Shown: piece by piece, positions 25,001 through 33,366 of the stretch | Layout: each line of letters begins with the position of its first letter | Numbering within the stretch: position 1 is the first letter of the stretch | Assembly: GCF_036567765.1 (NCBI RefSeq) | Contig: NZ_DATCTU010000095.1 | Coordinates: forward strand, 107,964-171,963 | Direction: 5' to 3' | DNA: 64,000 nt | Source: Pseudobacteroides sp. | GTDB taxonomy: Bacteria; Bacillota; Clostridia; Acetivibrionales; DSM-2933 | Translations under genes and position numbers: made by a program | The notes under the pieces: model-generated | What the model was told of the DNA's origin: nothing | What the model saw: the letters and a program-made list of their open reading frames with translations, nothing else | The model's database searches: none

Positions 25001-25053
25001 TTATTATTCCTATTGATTTAGTATATTTTAACCCATTATAAACTCATTGTCAA
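25001..25053 (-). promoter_or_regulatory. metN promoter with operator
   Basis: Minus strand: TTGACA (25048-25053), 17 bases, TAAAAT (25025-25030), then operator ACTAAATCAATAGGAATAAT starting at the expected +1. The best match to the shared motif. Confidence 0.8.
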
Positions 25054-25315
25054 TAGACTTCATTATGTTTTTTGATAATCTCTTTATCAACAAATATATA
25101 AACAGATATTGAGAAAATATAATTGTTCGATTATCACAGAACTATGAAATCATTAGAATTAGTTAAAATATTCAAAGCGTTAAAAACAGATATTTAGAAA
25201 AGAAAGTTCTTGACCTGATTGGATTTTAACATGTATTCAAAAAGCCGTTTATATGTTATATTTATAGCATTACACTTATATCATTTTAATATAGATTTAT
25301 TTATATAGGATACAT

Positions 25316-26599
25316 ATGAAAAATAATTTTAAACTTTTACTTATTACTGCATCAGCCGATGGAATAAAAAAGATAAGAAAATCAAGAGTTATCAGATTCC
25401 AGCAAGTCACCATGCCTTACCTTGCTGCTCTTACTCCAAGTAATTGGACAGTTTTTCATTTCGATGAAGAATGTGAAGAAATTGATTATAACTTGGGAGT
25501 TGACCTTGTGGGAATAACATTCCATACTCCCAGTGCCAATCACGCTTATGAAATATCTTCAATATTCCGCCAAAAGGGTATTCCTGTAGTATTAGGAGGT
25601 CCCCATGTTACACTTATACCTGATGAAGCAATAAATCATGCAGATACAATTATTATCGGAGAAGCAGACGATATTTGGGCACAATTTATTCATGATTTCG
25701 AAATGGAAGAATCAAAAAAGGTTTATAAGCCTGAAAATACACCGACACTTGAAAATAGGCCCTTTGCAAGAAAGGATCTTTTTCACCGTAAAGACTTTTC
25801 AAATGGAATTTTAGCTGCCACCCGTGGATGCCCAAACGCCTGTGAATTTTGTGCACTTTCAGTTATGTATAAAAACACCTTCAGGAAACGGCCAGTAGAC
25901 GAAGTGGCACAAGAATACGGTTCATTCAAAGGTAAAGTGATTATTTTTTGGGATGATAATATAACATCAGATATTCAATACGCTAAAGATCTATTTAAAA
26001 AAATCACCCCCTATAAGAAATGGTGGAGCAGCCAAGTCAGCATTCATGCCGGTCAAGATGAAGAATTACTTGAGTTGGCAGCTAAAAGCGGCTGTAAACA
26101 GTTATTTATAGGTCTTGAATCAATTTCCCAAACAAGCCTTAATAACATTAATAAGTCTTTTAATAGGGTTGAAGACTATTATGAGATTATTAAAAGGATT
26201 CAGTCTTTTGGAATCTCAGTCCAAGCAGGAATAGTTTTTGGTTTTGATCATGACAATAAGAGTATCTTTAACGAAACTATAGATTTTCTTGAATCAGCGG
26301 GTGTACAGAATGCCACCTTCAACATTCTGACTCCCTATCCAGGCACACCTTTATTTAAACGTCTTGAAGCCGAGAACAGAATTTTAACCTATGACTGGGA
26401 TAAATACAACGGAAGAGCAGATATAGTATATTTACCCAAAAACATGAGCTGCAAAGAGTTACTTGACGGATTTAACTTGGCCAACAAACGTTTCTATTCA
26501 TTAAACAGCACAATAAAAAGATTAAGCAAGTCTAGAGCAGGACTATGGTGGACCCTTCCTCTAAATCTTGCTTATCATTTTTCCTATCGTCTCAAATAA
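25316..26599 (+). CDS. B12-binding-type radical SAM protein
   Basis: 427 residues. An N-terminal B12-binding-like domain (LVGITFHTPSANHAYEIS; VVLGGPHVTLIPDEA) precedes a radical SAM domain with the 4Fe-4S motif CPNACEFC (C-x3-C-x2-C) around residue 172. Further SAM-barrel signs are GLESISQTSLNNINK and FNILTPYPGTPLF. Homologues methylate or rearrange varied substrates, often lipids or antibiotics; substrate unknown. No strong RBS is seen before the ATG. Its last 75 bases are duplicated downstream of the MFS gene. Confidence 0.88.
   Translation: MKNNFKLLLITASADGIKKIRKSRVIRFQQVTMPYLAALTPSNWTVFHFDEECEEIDYNLGVDLVGITFHTPSANHAYEISSIFRQKGIPVVLGGPHVTLIPDEAINHADTIIIGEADDIWAQFIHDFEMEESKKVYKPENTPTLENRPFARKDLFHRKDFSNGILAATRGCPNACEFCALSVMYKNTFRKRPVDEVAQEYGSFKGKVIIFWDDNITSDIQYAKDLFKKITPYKKWWSSQVSIHAGQDEELLELAAKSGCKQLFIGLESISQTSLNNINKSFNRVEDYYEIIKRIQSFGISVQAGIVFGFDHDNKSIFNETIDFLESAGVQNATFNILTPYPGTPLFKRLEAENRILTYDWDKYNGRADIVYLPKNMSCKELLDGFNLANKRFYSLNSTIKRLSKSRAGLWWTLPLNLAYHFSYRLK
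26523..26582 (+). repeat. 60-bp direct repeat, left copy (in radical SAM 3' end)
   Basis: Starts TAAGCAAGTCTAGAGCAG and matches 27846-27905 at 57 of 60 positions. Here it encodes the C-terminal LSKSRAGLWWTLPLNLAYHF region. Confidence 0.9.
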
Positions 26600-26667
26600 T
26601 ACATTCTTTAATAAGTTTAATATTGTTAGATGAATTTTTTTATAAATAATAAGTAAGAGAGGTAAAA

Positions 26668-27858
26668 ATGATGACAGAGACAAACTCAGTTAAAAGAGAA
26701 TTACTATGGACGAGAAACTATATCATTATATTATTATCCAGTTTATTTACTTACTTGGGGTTTCAGATACTTATTCCAACTCTTCCTGTATATGTCTCCC
26801 AGCATTCAGGGAGTAGCTCAGACGTGGGATTGGTAATCGGTATTCTTACGATTTCAGCCTTAATCATTCGTCCTTTTTCGGGCACTGCCTCGGATATAGT
26901 AGGCAGAAAAAAGATTTTATATGTCGGACTAGTTATTTCTCTAATTACTATGGTTATCTATTTTTTTGCTACTACTGTTGTGTCAATTTTACTTGTCCGA
27001 ATTATACATGGAGTTGGATGGGGAATTTCGACAGCAGCATTTGGGTCACTGGTATCAGATATAGTACCAACAAACCGTAGGGGGGAAGGAATCGGCTACT
27101 TTGGTTTTTCTACGCTTCTTTCCGGAGCTTTAGGGCCTACAATTGGGATTGGGTTGATGAATTCCTTTAATTTTAGTGCGGTTCTAATTTTTGCAACAAT
27201 AAGTGCGTTCCTTTCTCTTTTACTAATGTTATGGGTTACACCACCTAAGGTGGAAAGAGGAGAAAGCACAAGTCAGCAAACCCCATTCATAGCAAGACTT
27301 ATAGAAAAAACATCTCTTTTCCCTTCAACTTTGCTGCTGCTTTTAGGTGTGGTTTATGGTGGAATTGTAAGTTTTATTACATTATTTAGTAACGAAACAG
27401 GTATCAAAAATGTAGGATGGTTTTTCCTATTTTTTGCATTAGGCTCATTTCTGGTTCGTACTGTATCCGGGAAGCTATTTGACAAAAAAGGGCATTCCTT
27501 TGTGGTGATTCCTGGGACGTTCTTTGTCCTAGCAGGAGTCTTGTCCTTATCATATGCATCATCAACCATTCTTTTATCTATAGCAGCAATTTTATACGGA
27601 GTTGGTATGGGAGCCATCCAACCAACATTGCAAGCATGGGTTATTAACCGTGCTGCACCAAATAGACGGGGTGCTGCAAATTCAACTTTCTTCTCGGCAT
27701 TTGATTTAGGAATTGGTGGAGGGTCTATGATTTTAGGAAGTATTGCAAGGGAGACTAATTACGCTATGATGTATAGAATTTCTAGTGTATTCCTGATCGC
27801 TTTTCTTATTGTATATTGTATTTATCTAGTTAAAGTTAAGACACCTAAGCAAGTCTAG
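26668..27858 (+). CDS. MFS efflux transporter
   Basis: 396 residues, 12 predicted membrane helices; the MFS motif A is GTASDIVGRKKILYVG and motif C-like GALGPTIGIG. Resembles Bacillus-type multidrug or metabolite exporters. AGAGAGG lies 6 bases before the ATG. Its final codons (KQV-stop) lie inside the right copy of the 60-bp direct repeat, so the present C-terminus was supplied by the duplicated tail of the radical SAM gene. The gene may have been inserted as a unit at that tail. Confidence 0.92.
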   Translation: MMTETNSVKRELLWTRNYIIILLSSLFTYLGFQILIPTLPVYVSQHSGSSSDVGLVIGILTISALIIRPFSGTASDIVGRKKILYVGLVISLITMVIYFFATTVVSILLVRIIHGVGWGISTAAFGSLVSDIVPTNRRGEGIGYFGFSTLLSGALGPTIGIGLMNSFNFSAVLIFATISAFLSLLLMLWVTPPKVERGESTSQQTPFIARLIEKTSLFPSTLLLLLGVVYGGIVSFITLFSNETGIKNVGWFFLFFALGSFLVRTVSGKLFDKKGHSFVVIPGTFFVLAGVLSLSYASSTILLSIAAILYGVGMGAIQPTLQAWVINRAAPNRRGAANSTFFSAFDLGIGGGSMILGSIARETNYAMMYRISSVFLIAFLIVYCIYLVKVKTPKQV

Positions 27859-27905
27859 AGCAGGGCTATGGTGGACCCTTCTTCTAAATCTTGCTTACCA
27901 TTTTT
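27846..27905 (+). repeat. 60-bp direct repeat, right copy (MFS 3' end)
   Basis: Near-identical to 26523-26582 with an offset of 1323 bases and three mismatches. It supplies the MFS stop codon. Confidence 0.9.
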
Positions 27906-27927
27906 AGCTCACTTCTCTTTTCCATAA

Positions 27928-28055
27928 TTATATCTTCCGGTTTTTTACAGCACTCTCAACATCACTATCTAAAATCAAGTACCCACCTGTTATATTTTTA
28001 AGGTCCTCAGTCAATAATTTTGTAACCAAATCACTTCCTGTTATAAAAGGCGGTC
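27928..28055 (-). pseudogene. C-terminal remnant, Ni-CO dehydrogenase-like
   Basis: A minus-strand frame without start reads TGSDLVTKLLTEDLKNITGG then YLILDSDVESAVKN and stops at 27928. It resembles the conserved tail of CooS-type CO dehydrogenases (VxxLTEDxxxITGGYFxVExDP). Only about 40 residues remain. Weakly supported because it is so short. Confidence 0.4.
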
Positions 28056-28080
28056 AAGCCTGCCAATAAAACAATAATAT

Positions 28081-29739
28081 CTATTCAACTACTATTTCAG
28101 GGTATAAAATCTGCACATCACTCTTAAATTGTTTAAAAAATTCTTCTTTTGATGATATTTTCCCATCAAGATATGCATTTATATACTGATTAAAATTATT
28201 GTTAATATTATCATCGTATTTAGTATAAATACGATAATTAACATCTTTTATTAAGGGCCCGAAAAATTCATGCATGTTGACATCAACAGTCCTATTATTT
28301 GGAATTCCTTGGCTCAATAAATATAAATTATTAGGTAAATTCTCATATTTTACTGCCCATTCCTTCATGGCATAAGTATCAATTGTCAGGAATTTCAAAA
28401 ATCTCCAGGACAAGTCCTTTACCTCTGAGTTGTTACTAATCCCGTACCATGTGCCGCCACATCCAAACGGAATTGGTGGCTTAGCAATCCCCCATCTTCC
28501 ACCCTCAAAGGCTTTTTTATCATTTTTGTTTATTACCCAATATATATCTGATGAAGGGCAAACAGTTGCAAGAAAATTTTCATCACCGGCTATAGCGGCA
28601 TTAACGCTGCTAGTACCCTCACTATAGCCAGCCTCATATTTATTTTCTTTTATCTTTTTACTAAAATCAATAAAGTTAAGGACATTTTGGTCAATTGTCA
28701 GTTTCCCGTCAATGACCCAGCCTTCTGACCGGCCTCCCAAATACATTTTTTTAAGATCTTCCCATGAAGAAAATAACGCTACCTTTCCCTTACTTTTTAC
28801 CTTTAGCTTTTTCGCAGTTTCCAGCATATTATCTTCTGAAGAAAGCATGTCTGCTATCTTATTTGAATCGCTTGTCCCCAAATATTTTTCGGCAACTGAT
28901 TTTTTGTATAAGAATGCCCCCACCGACAATTGATTGGTCAGTACCTTAAGCCTTCCAGTATAGTCCGTACCAATATCAACTGTATATGGTACCATGTTTA
29001 CTAGAATATCATTTGATATATCACTTAAGTCCGTATAAATTTCTTCATCATCCACAAATTTTTTTACAAAGGAAGCTTCAGACGGAAAAACGTCAGGAAC
29101 ACCAGAACCAGCCTTTATTGCAGAGGTCAATTTGTTTTGATATACCATATCTTTAAGAGGATTAACCGATAAATTTACTTTTACATTGGGGTATCTGTTA
29201 TTAAACGCCTTAACAATACCAACTGCTTCCTCAGCATTGTAATGCCAAAAGGATATTTCTCCTTGATATTTTGCAAAATCATTTTGGTTAGTTTTTATGG
29301 AAATTTTCTTGTTTTTACCATCCCAGGATATCTCAAAACCAAGGCTTTCCGAAACGAAACGTAAAGGTACCATAGTACGCCCGCTTATACTCATAGGCGG
29401 AACATCAAAATACCTATCCTCACCGTCAACTTTCATTAGCTTTACATTAAGCCACATTTCAATTTTTCTGTCATTATATTCTATTGTAACCTTTCTGTCC
29501 TCATCATCCCAACGAACAACTCCGCCTAAAACCTCGATTACTGGTCTGATTGGCAACATACTTCTGCCGTTCACTATTACAGGGGCTGTATTTTCCCAAT
29601 ACTCTATATCCATTTCATCATTATCTATTACCATTTTAGGATTATTTATTTTCAGAACAAGTTCTGTAGCATTTGTATCTATACTACCCGTAATAATAAT
29701 TAAAACCAATAAAAGCAATAAAAGAACTCTTCTTTTCAT
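28081..29739 (-). CDS. Solute-binding protein fused to copper-amine-oxidase-like N-domain
   Basis: 552 residues. Signal peptide (1-25); a Cu_amine_oxidN1-type domain at about 30-150 with its hallmark repeats (GRSMLPIRPVIEVLGGVVRW and GRTMVPLRFVSESLGFEISW); then a family 1 solute-binding domain (ISFWHYNAEEAVGIVKAFNN to the C-terminus). No lipobox cysteine. The N-domain is common on clostridial cell-surface proteins and may hold the binding protein at the envelope. No permease or ATPase adjoins. The fusion is unusual; role could be sugar capture or sensing. Confidence 0.82.
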   Translation of the reverse strand: MKRRVLLLLLLVLIIITGSIDTNATELVLKINNPKMVIDNDEMDIEYWENTAPVIVNGRSMLPIRPVIEVLGGVVRWDDEDRKVTIEYNDRKIEMWLNVKLMKVDGEDRYFDVPPMSISGRTMVPLRFVSESLGFEISWDGKNKKISIKTNQNDFAKYQGEISFWHYNAEEAVGIVKAFNNRYPNVKVNLSVNPLKDMVYQNKLTSAIKAGSGVPDVFPSEASFVKKFVDDEEIYTDLSDISNDILVNMVPYTVDIGTDYTGRLKVLTNQLSVGAFLYKKSVAEKYLGTSDSNKIADMLSSEDNMLETAKKLKVKSKGKVALFSSWEDLKKMYLGGRSEGWVIDGKLTIDQNVLNFIDFSKKIKENKYEAGYSEGTSSVNAAIAGDENFLATVCPSSDIYWVINKNDKKAFEGGRWGIAKPPIPFGCGGTWYGISNNSEVKDLSWRFLKFLTIDTYAMKEWAVKYENLPNNLYLLSQGIPNNRTVDVNMHEFFGPLIKDVNYRIYTKYDDNINNNFNQYINAYLDGKISSKEEFFKQFKSDVQILYPEIVVE

Positions 29740-29910
29740 TATTAAATATTACACCCCTAAACAAATTAAATTTTACTTTCTTCATAATTACTAAACCTGA
29801 TATTCCAAGGCTTCTAAATCCTATATTCCATTGAAATTATATCATATAAGAAACACATGTTACAACTATTTGGCAGCTTCATAATTTGCTGCTAATTTAT
29901 TAAAACAATA

Positions 29911-29960
29911 AATGCCGGCTGCCAAATAATCATATTAATTATAGCAAACCGGCATTTTTT
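29911..29960 (-). terminator. Terminator after the GH18 gene
   Basis: AAATGCCGG / CCGGCATTT stem with a ~30-base loop containing a second GGCAGC arm; T-rich on both sides, so probably bidirectional. Confidence 0.6.
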
Positions 29961-29979
29961 AAAATTATTTTATCAGTTC

Positions 29980-31980
29980 TTACTTATTGAGCTTTGATTT
30001 TATGGTGGTCCAGTAATTTGAGTTTTCAAGTCCCAGTCTCCAGATGCCAATACCTTTTATGTCCCTGGCAATTGCAAGATCAAGCTTATATGCTATAGTC
30101 TCCCCATCCTCAAACCATACTGTTCTTGCTTCTCCATTAGCTGTATATGTAAAGTATTTGGATTTTGTTGTATTATCAAATTTTATTACAGCACCGTATT
30201 GATTTGCTATATTGTAGCATCCATTGATTGAATATGATTTTGTTGCTGTGCCTCCCCAGTCATAACCGTAGGCTGCCAGGCCAAGAATTATTTTTTCCTT
30301 TGGAACAATTGAAAGAGCGTAATCAATTACGTTTGTAACCCAGTTTATTGAAGCTACTGCTCCTGGAGTACCGCCTGCGTAGTGTTCATCATAGGCCATA
30401 ATCATCAGAAAATCTGCATACTGAGCCAGTGCCTTGTAGTCAAATGCGTAGTTCCAAGTTGCATTTGGTGAATCATAAGTTTTTGGCTGAACCGCTACCG
30501 AAACCCCGTAGCCCAACGGCTTTAATGTGCTATATATTTCACTCATGAAGGCGGTAAAGTTATTTCTGCAAGCAGCAGGAATATTTTCAATATCTATATC
30601 AACGCCTGTATAATTATATAACTTCAATAAATTAAGTATATTATTTTTTAAGGTCTGCCTGTTTACGGGGCTGTCGAGGAGCTGCCTTGCAATATTTACA
30701 TCGAAGTTGTTGCTTACCATAAGTTTTGTTCTAATGCCATTATTGTTTGCATAATTCATCTGATCCATAGGGGCTGCACCTATAAGATTACCTATACCGT
30801 CAATACTGAATGTGGCTGTTGCAATCTCGTTTATAACTGCAGCGTTAGCTGAAAGGGAGTTATACGATGACACATCTGTGGAATAGTTTTTAACTGTATA
30901 CCCCATTACTGTTTTTCTTATATTCATAACACCAAAGCTTGCTTCCAGACTCCAGTTACCTACCTGATCAGCTGCTCTGGCGTACACTGTTTTATTGGTG
31001 TTTACCGAAAAAGGAGCTGTATAATCCATCCAAACACCCATGTCACCAATTTTATGTTGTCTGATTGTTGAATCTGAAGAGAAATCTATTGATACAACCA
31101 CAGGGTTATCGGTTAAAGCTGTTGTTGAGGCAGCTATGGCAGGCTTTTCAGGAGGATTTGTATCAATATTGCTTATGACAAAGCTCACTTCCTCCGTCCA
31201 GTTTCCGGCGTTATCAGAGGCTTTTGCATATACCGTTGTGTTTGAACCTATCAAAATTGATCCGTTATAATCCGTCCATACTCCCTCATCCCCTACCCTA
31301 TACTGCTTAATATAAGAATCATGGGAATAATCAATTGTTATATCAACCCCTGCATTTGTTGGTCTAACAATGTTCGCGGTGATTATCGGTAAGCTTGGTG
31401 GGGTCTTATCAATATTTGAAACGGAATAACTTTCTACAGAAGACCAATTTCCTACACTATCCGATGCTTTCGCATAGATGATACTATTTGCTGTTAGTAT
31501 AACAGGCTCGGTATAGCTTACCCATTCTGTACTTCCATCTAATTTATATTGTTTGCTTACAGAATCAGTACTGAAGTTTATAGAAATTGATACGTTTTGG
31601 TTTGTAGGTGTATTTGAGGATGCTGCAAAAGTGGGATTTTCGGGAGGGGTTTTATCTATATTCTTTATTGGATATCCGCCGAGAGGTGACCAGGCACCTG
31701 ATTTATTTTGATATCGGGCATAGACATATGCATTGGAGGTCAGGACCACTGGAGCAGAATATGTGGTCCAGATACCTCCGGTACCCAACCTATACTGCTT
31801 TAAAACCGCTGTTTTGGGATAATATATTGTGACAGTTACATTTCCGTTTGTAGGAGCCATTGGTGAAAATGAAAGGGTCGGTGCCGACAGGGTTTCAGAA
31901 GATGCAAATACATTTACAATATTAATAGATAAAATGGAAATTACAATAAGGGTAAATAACCAAATTCTTTTGTTTCTCAT
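29980..31980 (-). CDS. GH18 family glycosidase with four Ig-like repeats
   Basis: 666 residues. Signal peptide (1-27). Four tandem ~85-residue modules follow (about 32-350), each with a core like KQYKLDGSTEWVSYTEPVIL and ending in a TPP linker; they resemble chitobiase/Ig-like surface modules. The GH18 catalytic domain runs from about 355 to 666 with the DxxDxDxE-type motif as YTGVDIDIENIP (catalytic Glu) and later FLMIMAYDEHYAGG. Related proteins (YdhD/LysM-less spore or wall hydrolases) cut peptidoglycan or chitin. The enzyme is secreted; no wall anchor is seen. Terminates at a strong hairpin. Confidence 0.88.
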   Translation of the reverse strand: MRNKRIWLFTLIVISILSINIVNVFASSETLSAPTLSFSPMAPTNGNVTVTIYYPKTAVLKQYRLGTGGIWTTYSAPVVLTSNAYVYARYQNKSGAWSPLGGYPIKNIDKTPPENPTFAASSNTPTNQNVSISINFSTDSVSKQYKLDGSTEWVSYTEPVILTANSIIYAKASDSVGNWSSVESYSVSNIDKTPPSLPIITANIVRPTNAGVDITIDYSHDSYIKQYRVGDEGVWTDYNGSILIGSNTTVYAKASDNAGNWTEEVSFVISNIDTNPPEKPAIAASTTALTDNPVVVSIDFSSDSTIRQHKIGDMGVWMDYTAPFSVNTNKTVYARAADQVGNWSLEASFGVMNIRKTVMGYTVKNYSTDVSSYNSLSANAAVINEIATATFSIDGIGNLIGAAPMDQMNYANNNGIRTKLMVSNNFDVNIARQLLDSPVNRQTLKNNILNLLKLYNYTGVDIDIENIPAACRNNFTAFMSEIYSTLKPLGYGVSVAVQPKTYDSPNATWNYAFDYKALAQYADFLMIMAYDEHYAGGTPGAVASINWVTNVIDYALSIVPKEKIILGLAAYGYDWGGTATKSYSINGCYNIANQYGAVIKFDNTTKSKYFTYTANGEARTVWFEDGETIAYKLDLAIARDIKGIGIWRLGLENSNYWTTIKSKLNK

Positions 31981-32301
31981 AATTTTTCTCCTTTTGTATT
32001 AAAATGTTAATATAGATATGTTTTTAATTCAGAATGGGAGTAGTGATCATTAAGATAAAGTTTACATAATGTTTACATCTTTAATTATATATTATGAGTA
32101 TTTCAAAATAAATAGTTCCATAGGTTGGTTTGTTGCTAGGTCTTCAGGTCCTATAACCCTCTATAACCCTTATAACCCTGCTATACAATTTACAGAAATC
32201 TGTTAATATGTTAACATTAAATAAAATATTCCAAAAGCACTCTTATTCATTAGTTTTATATTAATTGTTTTTCATTTTAATAATGCATGGGGGAAATAAT
32301 T
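31981..32301. other. Divergent intergenic region
   Basis: AT-rich region between the GH18 and permease genes. A short tandem stretch CTATAACCCTTATAACCCTG occurs near 32160-32180. No RNA or ORF recognised; promoters for both flanking genes are presumably here. Confidence 0.5.
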
Positions 32302-33198
32302 ATGGGAAATACCATTAACGAAAGTACGCCACCTCTAAAAAATCTGCATAATCAGCAACTGAAAAGAAAGAATATGTATATGACGGGCAAAGTATTATCA
32401 CATATTTTATTAATCGCAGTTTCACTTTTTTGCCTTATGCCGTTTTATTTCATGATAACCTATGCTACTCGTAGCCCTATTGATATAGCTCAAGGCATGG
32501 CATTTTTTCCTGGTAGTGAATTTCTTAATAACTTAGAAAGATTAACCACTATTGTAGATGTATTAGGGGGTCTTAAAAACAGTCTTATAGCAGCTATTCC
32601 GGCTACTTTCCTGTCAGCTTACTTTGGGGGGATAACTGCTTATGGATTTGCAAAATATAATTTTAAGGGTAAAAATTATTTGTTTGCTGTCGTTTTCTTA
32701 TCACTGATCATACCTCAACAGATAGGATTTGTAGGATTCTTGAAGGTTTGCACCTTTTTAAACCTCAAAGATACCCTCTGGCCGCTGATCATACCTTACA
32801 TTGCCAATTCCCTTTTCGTTTTTTTTGTTAAATATTATATTGAAAATACAATCCCTGATTCTTTAATGGATTCTGCCAGAATCGACGGCTGCAGTGAGCT
32901 TAAAATCTACCACTTTATTGTTCTGCCTGCTATAATTCCTGCTATTGCAACTATGTCCATGTTTACCTTTTTCTCGGTCTGGAACAGCTATCTTATCCCT
33001 ACAACGATTTTGGAAAGTCAAAGCTTATATACGGTTCCTATAATGACTGCATTAAGCAAAGGAATTTACGGAAATGATTTTGGTGCAATGTATGCTACCC
33101 TTGCGGTATTCACTCTACCTGTTATTTTAGTTTATATCCTATGTTCAAGATTTCTAACAAACGGCGTCAGTTTAAGTTTTGGTCTTATAAAGGATTAA
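32302..33198 (+). CDS. Carbohydrate ABC transporter permease (MalG type), orphan
   Basis: 298 residues from the ATG at 32302, preceded by GGGGG; the upstream ATG at 32287 overlaps that RBS. Six membrane helices and the MalG-type EAA loop MDSARIDGCSELKIYHFIVLP are present. It normally needs a second permease (MalF type), a binding protein and an ATPase; none is adjacent. Either the partners are elsewhere or lost. Direct proximity to the xylanase suggests xylo-oligosaccharide import. Confidence 0.88.
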   Translation: MGNTINESTPPLKNLHNQQLKRKNMYMTGKVLSHILLIAVSLFCLMPFYFMITYATRSPIDIAQGMAFFPGSEFLNNLERLTTIVDVLGGLKNSLIAAIPATFLSAYFGGITAYGFAKYNFKGKNYLFAVVFLSLIIPQQIGFVGFLKVCTFLNLKDTLWPLIIPYIANSLFVFFVKYYIENTIPDSLMDSARIDGCSELKIYHFIVLPAIIPAIATMSMFTFFSVWNSYLIPTTILESQSLYTVPIMTALSKGIYGNDFGAMYATLAVFTLPVILVYILCSRFLTNGVSLSFGLIKD

Positions 33199-33366
33199 AT
33201 TTTAATGAAAGTTCAGAAAATTTTAACAAATTTCATATTTTCACATGATACTTAATAATGTAAAATAAATGATGTACACTTTATGGAAAGGAGCAAATTT
33301 TAGTTTATTCAAAGAAACACACCATTTTAAAATGAAGAAAAATACTAGTATCAAGGGGGAGTTTTA

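Noticed and set aside
29297..29794. 165-residue plus-strand ORF opposite the copper-amine-oxidase-like fusion
   Set aside because: Shadow of the coding strand; the minus-strand product has recognisable domains and a signal peptide.
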